In this document: positions 1 to 7,669 of the stretch, piece after piece | How positions within the stretch are numbered: position 1 is the first letter of the stretch | Layout: each line of letters begins with the position of its first letter | NCBI RefSeq assembly: GCF_030817195.1 | Contig: NZ_JAUSYZ010000001.1 | Location: forward strand, 3,534,001 to 3,598,000 | Source: Arthrobacter globiformis | GTDB taxonomy: Bacteria > Actinomycetota > Actinomycetes > Actinomycetales > Micrococcaceae | Length of the DNA stretch: 64,000 nt | Direction: 5' to 3' | Notes under the pieces: model-generated | The model's database searches: none | The model's input: only the letters and a program-made list of their open reading frames with translations | Told to the model about the DNA's origin: nothing | Program-made: the position numbers and the translations under genes

Positions 1-674
1 CCGGGGTTTCCTTGAGCCGCAGCCGGATGAACACCGCTATCGCGATGAGGATCACGCTGGCCAGGAACGGCACACGCCAGAGCCAGCCTTCGAGCACGGC
101 CTTGTCTGCGGTGGCGATGAGGGCGAAGGTGCCGGCGCCCAGGAGGGTGCCCAGTTGGATCCCCACGAACGGCAGTGAGGCAAAGAAACCACGACGGCGG
201 GGCGGGGCCACTTCGGAGATCAGCGTCGTTGCGCCGGCCTGCTCAGCGCCGGCGCCGAGGCCCTGGACGATCCGGAGGATGACCAGGAGTACCGCGCCGA
301 GCATTCCTGCCTGCTCGAATGTCGGCAGCAGGCCGATGGCGAAGCTTGCGGCGCCCATCAGGCCGATGGTCAGGATCAGCACCATTTTCCGGCCGAACCG
401 GTCTCCAATGTAGCCGAAGACGATGCCGCCGAAGGGGCGGGCAGCGAAACCCACGCCGTACGTGGCGAATGATGCGATCAGCGCACCCTCTTCGCCGAGC
501 GGCTTGAAGAACAACGGCCCGAAGATGAGTGCCGAAAGCCAGTCCGTAGATATAGAAGTCGTAGTACTCCAGAGCGGAGCCTACGGAGCTGGCAAGTGTT
601 GCCCTTCGCAGCTGTTCCGGATCGACGACGGCGCCGTCCGCTTCAGCCAGCGGTGAATCAGTACGAGTTGTCAC
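1..674 (-). pseudogene. MHS-family MFS transporter, frameshifted and cut by the window edge
   Basis: This encodes the N-terminal part of a metabolite:H+ symporter (ProP/ShiA-like MHS subfamily of the major facilitator superfamily), an inner-membrane importer of small organic acids or osmolytes. The first 35 or so residues read normally, including the family motif SALEYYDFYIYG. The frame then breaks: the motif continuation (LASALIFGPLFF) is in another frame, and removing one base from the AAA run at 535-537 restores it. The restored frame stays open to the left edge and contains the expected DRFGRK loop and several membrane segments. The GTG at 674 is preferred over the GTG at 680 because GGGAG lies five bases upstream of it. 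The IclR gene upstream, on the same strand, probably controls it. The break could be real decay or a homopolymer sequencing error. Confidence 0.75.
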
Positions 675-747
675 TAGCACTCCCTCAAAGACACATCAGG
701 CCCCCGTTGGCCTGGTGAGTAGTGACACCACCATTGCGTCGGTCACT

Positions 748-768
748 ATGTTGAACAGAGTACAACAT
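748..768. promoter_or_regulatory. Candidate IclR operator (inverted repeat)
   Basis: ATGTTG (748-753) and CAACAT (763-768) form a perfect 6-bp inverted repeat with a 9-bp spacer. It lies between the IclR-type regulator and the transporter it probably controls. IclR-family dimers bind palindromes of about this size; assigning the site to this regulator is inference. Confidence 0.4.
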
Positions 769-802
769 GATGAACGACGAGCCAATAGCGCCGGAGTTTC
801 GC

Positions 803-1600
803 CTAGCCCATGGGGTTGCCCAGGGATCTGGCCAGCTCATTCAGCTCTTTAACCATCTGCGCGCCCTGCTCCTGCGAGTAGGTTGCCTTCAGCGCAGTGA
901 CAGACAAGCCAAGACTGGGGCCATGCGCTCCGCGGGTGGGTACACTCACGGCGAGACACACCACGCCCGTGGTGGATTCCTCGTCTTCAAATGCGTAGCC
1001 CTGCTCGCGGATCTGCTGCAACTGAGCCTTCAGTTCCGCTCCCGTCCGCAGTGATTTGGGCGTCAGGACTGGGAGCTCCGCATCGTCAGGGAACATCGCG
1101 TCGATGTCGTGGTCATGGAGCCTGGAGATCAGGGCCTTGCCCACCGCACAGAGCGACACCGGCATCTTGTCGCCGATATTGGAGGTCAGCCGGACGGCCG
1201 GATGGCCCTCGTAGCGCGCCAGGTAGATAACGTTGGTGCCATCCAGCATGGCGATGCGCACCGTTTCACCTGACAGCGTGGGCGCCTGCTCGCAAAAACG
1301 GTAGAACTCCTGGACCTCGTCGAGCCGGCTCAGGTAGGCGGCACCCAATTCAACGAGCTTGCGCCCCAGCGTGTATTCGGCGCCCTGCCTGCTGATGAGC
1401 CTGGCCTCCTCAAGAGCCAGCAGAAGGTTGGACGTTGACGATTTGGGGATTCCGAGGTCCCGGGCGAGATCGCTGAGGGTAAGCCGGCCAGTGGCGGACG
1501 CCGCAAGAGACTCCAGCACGGCGGCAGCCCGTGTGACAGCGGGCGCCGGGGACGCGCTGCCCAGTCCGTCATTGGCTTTGGGGGTACGGGAATCGGCCAT
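803..1600 (-). CDS. IclR-family transcriptional regulator
   Basis: This is a 265-residue regulator with the two-domain IclR layout. An N-terminal winged helix (about residues 25-85, with TLSDLARDLGIPKSSTSNLL as its recognition region) is followed by a C-terminal effector-binding domain containing the typical stretch VCLAVSVPTRG. The ATG at 1600 is chosen because AAGGAG lies four bases upstream; an ATG five codons earlier overlaps that Shine-Dalgarno. The gene sits directly upstream of the MHS transporter on the same strand, so it probably senses the transported substrate or a breakdown product. The substrate cannot be told from the sequence. Confidence 0.88.
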   Translation of the reverse strand: MADSRTPKANDGLGSASPAPAVTRAAAVLESLAASATGRLTLSDLARDLGIPKSSTSNLLLALEEARLISRQGAEYTLGRKLVELGAAYLSRLDEVQEFYRFCEQAPTLSGETVRIAMLDGTNVIYLARYEGHPAVRLTSNIGDKMPVSLCAVGKALISRLHDHDIDAMFPDDAELPVLTPKSLRTGAELKAQLQQIREQGYAFEDEESTTGVVCLAVSVPTRGAHGPSLGLSVTALKATYSQEQGAQMVKELNELARSLGNPMG

Positions 1601-1838
1601 GATTCTCCTTTTCATACGCGCTCAGGCAGCGGGGGTCAGCAGATTGCATCGCGCCCGAAACACCGGCGACGATGCCAAATCGTCCAGTCAACTGAACAGC
1701 TACCATCATACTGGCGTAGTGGCCACTCCTGAAGGCAGGCCGGCATCAGCGGCATGCGACCGGAGCGGGAAGCCACGCCCGGACGGCCACCTTCTAAATA
1801 GTTTCGTGTTTCCGAAAGTTCACGGTATATTCAAACGC

Positions 1839-1883
1839 AAGCCTTCCACCGCGGCATCCCCCAATAGTCGCGGTGGAAGGCTT
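1839..1883. terminator. Long perfect hairpin, probable terminator
   Basis: A perfect 15-bp stem (AAGCCTTCCACCGCG at 1839-1853, complement at 1869-1883) encloses a 15-base loop. It lies downstream of the small minus-strand gene at 1956-2273. No strong U-tract follows on either strand. I see no gene in the rest of 1601-1955, which also includes the upstream region of the IclR gene. Confidence 0.5.
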
Positions 1884-1955
1884 ATCCAATTCCCAGGCCC
1901 CTTAGCATTTCGGGCCTTTCCGGCTTTCCAGCCCTTTGCCTTTCCTGCCTTCTGC

Positions 1956-2273
1956 TCAGGCCGCATCCGCGATTGCGCTTTCCGCGGTGTTGTCCGCCAC
2001 AGCGCTCCGCAGTCTCCACCCGCCGCCAAGTCCGTCGCGCACGATCTCCATGGTGGTCAGCGCCGATCCCGCATTTCTCCCCAGCCGGGTCTGCAGCCGC
2101 CACACTTCGACGTCAACGCGGCTAAGTCCCAGCGGCATCCGGCGCTCCGCTTCCCACCAGCTGACGCGTTCAAACCAGCGCAACGGCTCCGCGCCCACCG
2201 TCCATTCCTGCCCGCCGCGGATGACAGCCCCGGGCTGCCCGTCGGCAGCAGTCCTCACAAGTACGTGTTCCAT
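1956..2273 (-). CDS. Conserved small actinobacterial protein, DUF6504-like
   Basis: This 105-residue soluble protein has a core rich in tryptophan and arginine (EWTVGAEPLRWFERVSWWE, then VEVWRLQ). The spacing of these tryptophans and the VxVWR element resemble the small DUF6504-type proteins found near DNA-repair genes in actinobacteria. That assignment is from memory of the family pattern and is moderate at best. The last 35 or so residues (about LGGGWRLRSAVADN to the end) look poorly conserved. It follows the tRNA-Val gene and its terminator, so it probably has its own promoter. No function is assigned. Confidence 0.5.
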   Translation of the reverse strand: MEHVLVRTAADGQPGAVIRGGQEWTVGAEPLRWFERVSWWEAERRMPLGLSRVDVEVWRLQTRLGRNAGSALTTMEIVRDGLGGGWRLRSAVADNTAESAIADAA

Positions 2274-2311
2274 GCCCGCAGGCTATGGCCGGGCACAGAC
2301 ATTAAACAGAA

Positions 2312-2352
2312 AACCCCGCCAGACCAGGCCCAAGGACTTGGTCAGACGGGGT
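2312..2352 (-). terminator. Rho-independent terminator of tRNA-Val
   Basis: Read on the minus strand, ACCCCGTCTGACCAAG pairs imperfectly with CCTGGTCTGGCGGGGT and a TTTT run follows. It lies nine bases beyond the 3' end of the tRNA. Confidence 0.8.
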
Positions 2353-2360
2353 AATGAGGG

Positions 2361-2433
2361 TGGGTCCTACCGGGATCGAACCGATGACATCCACGGTGTA
2401 AACGTGGCGCTCTACCAGCTGAGCTAAAGACCC
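2361..2433 (-). tRNA. tRNA-Val (anticodon UAC)
   Basis: The 73-nt cloverleaf is complete. The acceptor stem GGGTCTT pairs with AGGACCC, the D arm is GCTC/GAGC, the anticodon stem CCACG/CGTGG carries the loop TTTACAC, and the T arm ATCGG/CCGGT carries TTCGATC. The anticodon TAC reads valine codons. CCA is not encoded. A terminator follows directly. Confidence 0.96.
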
Positions 2434-2514
2434 AAAGAGTGGTTTTTCGCACCGAAGCGCTCGAACCAACGAACATAGACTCTACCCGAACAATGCCCTG
2501 AAACGCCAATCGGG

Positions 2515-3444
2515 TCAGGCCGCAGCGAGCGGGGGCAATTCTTGGGCAAGCCAGGCGAGGGACTCACTTACTCCGGCTTCCAGCTTGATTGTGGCGAGGT
2601 CGTCGCCGCGCGTCTGGCCGCGGTTGATGATGACAACAGGTTTGCCTTGCTTGGCTGCGTGACGGACAAACCGCAGCCCGCTCATGACGCTGAGTGAGGA
2701 ACCGGCAACGAGCAGGGCTTCGGCTTCATCCACCATTGCGTACGCGCGCTCCACGCGTTCCTTGGGGACGTTTTCGCCGAAGTACACAAAGTCCGGCTTC
2801 AGTACGCCGCCGCACGCGGGGCAGCGGGCGATCACAAAACTGCGGATCAGTCGCAGGTCCTCCACAGTGGCGTCGGCATCGGGGGCCATCTCGACAAGGC
2901 CGGACTTCATGGCATGGTCCAGAAAGTCCGGATTCAGCTCTTCCAGAACCCTCGCGAGCAGTTGCCTCGAGTACGTGCGCCGACACTCCAGGCAAATTAC
3001 CTGGTCGAAGCGTCCGTGAAGGTCCACCACGTTGACGCTGCCGGCATCCTCATGGAGGCGGTCCACGTTTTGGGTGATCAGTCCGGTCAGGAGTCCGCGC
3101 CGCTCGAGGACGGCGACGGCGGCGTGGCCAGCGTTGGGATTGGCCCGCCTCAGGTGGGACCAGCCAATGTGGTTACGCGCCCAATATCGCTGCCGGTTGG
3201 CAGCATCGCCGACAAACTCCTGATAGGTCATGGGTGAGCGCGGGGGCGAATCCGGCCCGCGGTAGTCCGGGATGCCCGAGTCCGTGCTCAGGCCGGCCCC
3301 GGTCAGTAGCGCCAGCGGCAGCCCGGCAAGCACGTCACATATCCCGCTTAGCGCGCCGAGGTCGCTGGCCGCTGACTCGGCGGGCGGGGCAGGAGGCAGA
3401 CTGGCGAACCCTGTCAGGCCGATGCCGGTCCGCCGCTGATCCAT
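2515..3444 (-). CDS. Sir2-family NAD-dependent protein deacylase
   Basis: This 309-residue sirtuin removes acyl groups from lysines using NAD+. The NAD-binding motif GAGLSTDSGIPDYRG lies near residue 50, the catalytic-loop motif QNVDRLHEDAG and the catalytic His of DLHGRF follow, and two zinc-binding pairs (CLEC and CPAC) flank the small domain. The motif KPDFVYFGENVP completes the fold. It begins 15 bases after the peroxiredoxin gene and is probably cotranscribed with it and DUF3052. The substrate class (acetyl, succinyl or other) cannot be read with certainty. Confidence 0.92.
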   Translation of the reverse strand: MDQRRTGIGLTGFASLPPAPPAESAASDLGALSGICDVLAGLPLALLTGAGLSTDSGIPDYRGPDSPPRSPMTYQEFVGDAANRQRYWARNHIGWSHLRRANPNAGHAAVAVLERRGLLTGLITQNVDRLHEDAGSVNVVDLHGRFDQVICLECRRTYSRQLLARVLEELNPDFLDHAMKSGLVEMAPDADATVEDLRLIRSFVIARCPACGGVLKPDFVYFGENVPKERVERAYAMVDEAEALLVAGSSLSVMSGLRFVRHAAKQGKPVVIINRGQTRGDDLATIKLEAGVSESLAWLAQELPPLAAA

Positions 3445-3459
3445 GGGTTGGCCTGACGC

Positions 3460-3963
3460 TTAACCCTGGGCCAGTTCTGCGAGGATGCGGCGGTATTCGG
3501 CGAGCTCCCGGGCCTGGCCCCGCGGATTCACAACGACGTAGCGGACCGTTCCGCCGGCGTCGATGATGAACGTCCCGCGCCGTGCCATTCCGCTTTCCTC
3601 GTCGAACACGCCGTACTCCCGGGCTACGGCGCCGTGCGGCCAGAAGTCCGCGAGAAGACTGAAGCCGTAGCCTTCCTGCTCGGCGTACGCCCGGAGGGCA
3701 AACTTGCTGTCCACCGAAACCGCCAGCACCTCGGCGTCGGCATGGTCGAAGACTGCGAGGTTGTCCCGGATCTCACACAGCTCGCCAGTGCAGATGCCGG
3801 AGAACGCGAAGGGGTAAAAAACAACCACCACGTTGCGTCCGCGGAAGTCGGCAAGACGGACGGGTTCCCCGAACTGATTGGCCAGGGTGAAGTCCGGCGC
3901 CTGCTGCCCAACCGCGGGCACCCCGGCCAAGTCCACTGATACGACAGCGGCCTGTCCGGTCAT
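3460..3963 (-). CDS. ahpE: AhpE-type peroxiredoxin
   Basis: This 167-residue thioredoxin-fold peroxidase reduces hydroperoxides and peroxynitrite. The peroxidatic cysteine is Cys58 in PFAFSGICTGELC. A second cysteine follows five residues later (Cys63), an arrangement known from PrxQ/BCP peroxiredoxins, where it can act as resolving cysteine; the classical mycobacterial AhpE is one-Cys. The ATG at 3963 overlaps the DUF3052 stop codon by four bases (ATGA), which decides the start and implies translational coupling. The order DUF3052-ahpE next to a divergent aceE matches the Mycobacterium tuberculosis Rv2238c-Rv2241 neighbourhood. Confidence 0.9.
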   Translation of the reverse strand: MTGQAAVVSVDLAGVPAVGQQAPDFTLANQFGEPVRLADFRGRNVVVVFYPFAFSGICTGELCEIRDNLAVFDHADAEVLAVSVDSKFALRAYAEQEGYGFSLLADFWPHGAVAREYGVFDEESGMARRGTFIIDAGGTVRYVVVNPRGQARELAEYRRILAELAQG

Positions 3964-4379
3964 TTGTTCTTCCTGGTCACCAGGCGCGTGGCGCTCCAGT
4001 CCTTGGAAACGCCCGCGGACGTGGTGCAGTGCAGCCCCGCGGTGGGGGCCGCGTCCTGGATGTCGGAGGGCGAAACATATCCGGGGCGGCCGGACTTGGG
4101 CGTTAGGACCCACACCACGCCGCCCTCGGTGAGCGTCGTGAGGGAGTCGACCAGGGCGTCCACGAGGTCACCGTCGCCGTCCCGCCACCAGAAGATGACG
4201 GCGTCCACGACGTCGTGATCATCCTCATCCAGAAGCTCCGACCCCGTCAGATCCTCTATGTCATCACGCAAGTCGAAGTCGACGTCGTCGTCGTAACCGA
4301 ACTCCTGAATCAGATCCCCGTCTTTGAAACCCAATTTTTCCGCCACATTTACCGAAGTGGCGGCGTCGGCCTCGCTCAC
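3960..4379 (-). CDS. DUF3052 family protein
   Basis: This 139-residue acidic protein of unknown function is conserved through the actinobacteria. It contains the family features KLGFKDGDLIQEFGYDDDVD, the WWRDGDGDLVDALVD segment and VVWVLTPKSGRPGYVSPSDI. It is the first gene of a minus-strand operon with ahpE and the sirtuin, and is divergent from aceE. The conserved adjacency to aceE and ahpE suggests a link to central carbon metabolism or redox, but no activity is established by the sequence. Confidence 0.9.
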   Translation of the reverse strand: MSEADAATSVNVAEKLGFKDGDLIQEFGYDDDVDFDLRDDIEDLTGSELLDEDDHDVVDAVIFWWRDGDGDLVDALVDSLTTLTEGGVVWVLTPKSGRPGYVSPSDIQDAAPTAGLHCTTSAGVSKDWSATRLVTRKNK

Positions 4380-4746
4380 GTGTTCCTCCTGTGCATAGTG
4401 ATGTCAATTACTCCAAGCCAACACCCTTTGGGCGTGTGCTTCAAGCTGCATGCGCCGCGGTGCGGCTTATTGTGCGTCACACAACAAGTATGACGGTCAA
4501 ATAGGGCTGCGGGTTCAAGCGCGGCTACGCATCCGCAGGCCGTCGGAGCTACAGTGACTGTTGACAACTATGCCTAGAGGGGCGACCGCCCCCAACGAAT
4601 AGGCAGTCATACACACGAGATAGAACCTGCCCGGCGCACATGACCGGGCTGTTGTAACCGATATGACGCACACGACGCGTTCACGCCGGGCAGCTACCCT
4701 GCCGGACCTGAGTGCGCCGGTGAATGCGCGCAAAGAGAGGTTGGAC
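4380..4746. promoter_or_regulatory. Divergent promoter region of DUF3052 and aceE
   Basis: This 367-bp region separates two divergent genes. It holds a consensus-like TTGACA at 4561-4566, without a good -10 at 17 bp, and a short GC hairpin GGGGCGACCGCCCC around 4580-4593. No open reading frame in it looks real. The frame of aceE extends upstream to an ATG at 4663, but that ATG has no ribosome binding site. Confidence 0.4.
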
Positions 4747-7488
4747 GTGGCTGCAGGAGAAGATACCTCCCATATCCTCAGCGGGTTGACTAACCAGCTG
4801 CCTGATCGTGATCCGGAAGAGACCGCCGAGTGGGTTGAGTCCCTGGATGCGCTGATCAGGGAACAGGGCACGGAGCGTGCCCAATACATCATGCGCAGTC
4901 TCCTGCAGCGTGCCGGCGCGCAGAGCGTCGGGGTTCCGATGGTGACCACCACGGATTATGTGAACACGATCCCGGTGGACCAGGAAGCGGAATTCCCGGG
5001 GAACGAGGAGTTCGAACGCCGGTACCGGGCGTACATGCGCTGGAACGCGGCGGTGATGGTGCACCGGGCGCAGCGGCCCGAGATCGGGGTGGGCGGGCAT
5101 ATCTCGACCTACGCCGGTGCCGCGACGCTGTACGAGGTCGGGTTCAACCACTTCTTCCGCGGCAAGGACCACCCCGGCGGCGGGGACCAGGTGTTCTTCC
5201 AGGGCCACGCGTCCCCGGGCATGTACGCCCGGGCGTTCATGGAAGGCCGGCTCTCGGAGGAGGACCTGGACGGGTTCCGGCAGGAAAAGTCCAAGGAAGG
5301 CCACGCCCTGTCCTCCTACCCGCACCCGCGGCTGATGCCGCACTTCTGGGAGTTCCCGACCGTCTCGATGGGCATCGGCCCGATGAACGCGATCTACCAG
5401 GCCCAGTCCAACCGATACCTGCACAACCGCGGCCTGAAAGACACCTCGGACCAGCAGGTCTGGGCGTTCCTGGGCGACGGCGAAATGGACGAGCCCGAGT
5501 CCCGCGGCCTGCTCCAGCTCGCCGCGAACGAGAACCTGGACAACCTGAACTTCGTGATCAACTGCAACCTCCAGCGCCTCGACGGCCCGGTGCGCGGCAA
5601 CGGCAAGATCATGCAGGAACTCGAGGCGTTCTTCCGCGGCGCGGGCTGGAACGTGATCAAGGTCGTCTGGGGCCGGGAATGGGATGACCTGCTGACCCGC
5701 GACACGGACGGGTCGCTGGTGCAGATCATGAACGAAACCCCGGACGGGGACTACCAGACCTACAAGGCCGAATCCGGCGGGTTCGTCCGCGAACACTTCT
5801 TCGGGAAAACCCCGCAGACCAAGGACCTGGTCGCTGACCTGACCGATGACGAGATCTGGAACCTCAAGCGCGGCGGGCACGACTACCGCAAGGTCTACGC
5901 CGCGTACAAGGCCGCGACCGAATTCAAGGGCAAACCCACCGTAATCCTGGCCAAAACGGTCAAGGGCTACGGCCTGGGCCCGCACTTCGAAGGCCGCAAC
6001 GCCACCCACCAGATGAAAAAACTCACCCTCGACGACCTGAAGAAGTTCCGCGACCACTTGCGGATTCCGGTCACGGATGAGCAGCTGGAGAAGGACCCGT
6101 ACCGTCCGCCGTACTACCACCCGGGCACCGATGCGCCGGAAATCAAGTACCTGCTTGAGCGCCGCGCGGCCCTGGGCGGTTCGGTTCCGGAACGGCGTTC
6201 GAAGCACTCGGACATCGAGCTGCCCGAGGCGAAGACCTATGAGGTGGCCAAGCGCGGTTCGGGCAAGCAGCAGGCCGCCACCACCATGGCGTTCGTCCGC
6301 CTGCTCAAGGACCTGATGCGGGATAAGAACTTCGGCAAGCACATCGCGCCGATCATCCCGGATGAGGCCCGCACGTTCGGCATGGACGCGTTCTTCCCGA
6401 CCGCGAAGATCTACAACCCCAAGGGCCAGAACTACCTGTCCGTGGACCGGGACCTGGTCCTGGCCTACAAGGAATCCGCGCAGGGACAGCTGATCCACCC
6501 CGGCATCAACGAAGCCGGCGCCGTGGCAGCCTTCACCGCCGCCGGCACCGCCTACGCCACCCACGGCGTGCCCCTGGTCCCGGTCTACGTGTTCTACTCC
6601 ATGTTCGGCTTCCAGCGCACCGGCGACGCCTTCTGGGCCGCCGCCGACCAGATGACCCGCGGCTTCATCATCGGCGCCACCGCAGGACGGACCACCCTCA
6701 CCGGCGAAGGCCTCCAGCACGCCGACGGACACTCCCCGCTGCTGGCCTCCACCAACCCCGCCGTGGTCACCTACGACCCCGCCTACGGCTACGAAATGGG
6801 CCACATCGTCCGCGACGGCCTCGAACGCATGTACGGGCACGACTCCGCAGACCGTAACCTCATGTACTACCTCACGGTCTACAACGAGCCCATCACCCAG
6901 CCCGCCGAACCGGAGAACCTCGACGTCGAAGGCGTCCTCAAGGGCATCTACAAGCTCGCGGCCTCCACCACCGAAGGACCCAAGAGCCAGATCCTCGCCT
7001 CCGGCGTCTCCGTCCCCTGGGCCCTCGAAGCCCAGCGGATCCTCGCCGAAGACTGGGGCGTCTCCGCCGACGTCTGGTCCGTCACCTCCTGGAACGAACT
7101 GCGCCGCGACGGCCTCGCCGCCGAAGAGGAAGCCTTCCTCAACCCCGGCCAGGACGTCCGCGAACCGTTCGTCACCAGGCAGCTCGCCGGAGCCCAGGGC
7201 CCCGTCGTCGCCGTCTCGGACTACATGAAGGCCGTCCCGGACCAGATCCGGCAGTTCATCCCGAACGACTTCGCCACCCTCGGCGCCGACGGCTTCGGCT
7301 TCTCCGACACCCGCGCCGCCGCCCGCCGCTACTTCAAAAACGACACCCACTCTGTCGTCGTCAAAACCCTGCAGCTGCTGGCGGCCAAGGGTGAGGTTGA
7401 CGCACAGGCACCGGCGAAGGCGATCGAGAAGTACCGTCTGCTCAACGTGAACGCCGGCACCACGGGCAACGCCGGAGGCGAGTCCTAA
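4747..7488 (+). CDS. aceE: Pyruvate dehydrogenase E1 component, homodimeric
   Basis: This 913-residue thiamine-diphosphate enzyme decarboxylates pyruvate and acetylates the lipoyl group of E2, feeding acetyl-CoA to the TCA cycle and fatty acid synthesis. The long single-chain form is typical of actinobacteria. The ThDP motif is visible as GDGEMDEPES through NLDNLNFVINCNLQRLDGPV near residues 245-285, and the pyrimidine-domain stretch YSMFGFQRTGDAFWAA lies further on. The GTG at 4747 is preferred because GAGAGG lies six bases upstream; the upstream ATG at 4663 adds 28 unlikely residues. It is isolated from E2 and E3 genes, as in mycobacteria, and sits upstream of fasR and the FAS-II operon. 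Confidence 0.95.
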   Translation: MAAGEDTSHILSGLTNQLPDRDPEETAEWVESLDALIREQGTERAQYIMRSLLQRAGAQSVGVPMVTTTDYVNTIPVDQEAEFPGNEEFERRYRAYMRWNAAVMVHRAQRPEIGVGGHISTYAGAATLYEVGFNHFFRGKDHPGGGDQVFFQGHASPGMYARAFMEGRLSEEDLDGFRQEKSKEGHALSSYPHPRLMPHFWEFPTVSMGIGPMNAIYQAQSNRYLHNRGLKDTSDQQVWAFLGDGEMDEPESRGLLQLAANENLDNLNFVINCNLQRLDGPVRGNGKIMQELEAFFRGAGWNVIKVVWGREWDDLLTRDTDGSLVQIMNETPDGDYQTYKAESGGFVREHFFGKTPQTKDLVADLTDDEIWNLKRGGHDYRKVYAAYKAATEFKGKPTVILAKTVKGYGLGPHFEGRNATHQMKKLTLDDLKKFRDHLRIPVTDEQLEKDPYRPPYYHPGTDAPEIKYLLERRAALGGSVPERRSKHSDIELPEAKTYEVAKRGSGKQQAATTMAFVRLLKDLMRDKNFGKHIAPIIPDEARTFGMDAFFPTAKIYNPKGQNYLSVDRDLVLAYKESAQGQLIHPGINEAGAVAAFTAAGTAYATHGVPLVPVYVFYSMFGFQRTGDAFWAAADQMTRGFIIGATAGRTTLTGEGLQHADGHSPLLASTNPAVVTYDPAYGYEMGHIVRDGLERMYGHDSADRNLMYYLTVYNEPITQPAEPENLDVEGVLKGIYKLAASTTEGPKSQILASGVSVPWALEAQRILAEDWGVSADVWSVTSWNELRRDGLAAEEEAFLNPGQDVREPFVTRQLAGAQGPVVAVSDYMKAVPDQIRQFIPNDFATLGADGFGFSDTRAAARRYFKNDTHSVVVKTLQLLAAKGEVDAQAPAKAIEKYRLLNVNAGTTGNAGGES

Positions 7489-7511
7489 CCCGGCTGCCTG
7501 AGCCCGAACGA

Positions 7512-7550
7512 ACGACGGCGGTCCCCACCCAACGTGGGGGCCGCCGTCGT
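7512..7550 (+). terminator. Terminator after aceE
   Basis: ACGACGGCGG-T-CCCCAC pairs with GTGGGG-G-CCGCCGTCGT around a 5-base loop, 23 bases after the aceE stop. The stem has 16 pairs and one mismatch; no U-tract follows. Confidence 0.7.
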
Positions 7551-7615
7551 CGTCTGCGGTACTTCAGCGGCCCTTCGGGAGGCGCCGGACGACCTGTGAC
7601 GCAGCGCAACGGCAG

Positions 7616-7632
7616 TTGTAGCCTTTGCACAA
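7616..7632. promoter_or_regulatory. Candidate FasR operator upstream of fasR
   Basis: TTGTAGCCTTTGCACAA matches a palindromic site upstream of fabD (8919-8935) at 13 of 17 positions. The site covers earlier possible fasR start codons, which favours the ATG at 7670 as the true start. That FasR binds here is inference. Confidence 0.45.
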
Positions 7633-7669
7633 AATGGAGCTTGCCCCGCAGGCACCGTATGCTCGAATC

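Noticed and set aside
1359..2354. A 331-codon open frame running through the start of the IclR gene, its upstream region and the DUF6504-like gene
   Set aside because: It crosses the 15-bp hairpin and two real genes on the other strand and has no protein-like features.
2361..2433. tRNA-Val as an integration site
   Set aside because: The tRNA is intact, no partial copy of its 3' end is found in the window, and the neighbouring genes are host-type.
4681..7350. A long open frame (889 codons) on the strand opposite aceE
   Set aside because: It is the mirror of a high-GC coding gene, rich in Val, Gly and Glu without domain logic, and has no ribosome binding site. aceE is clearly real.
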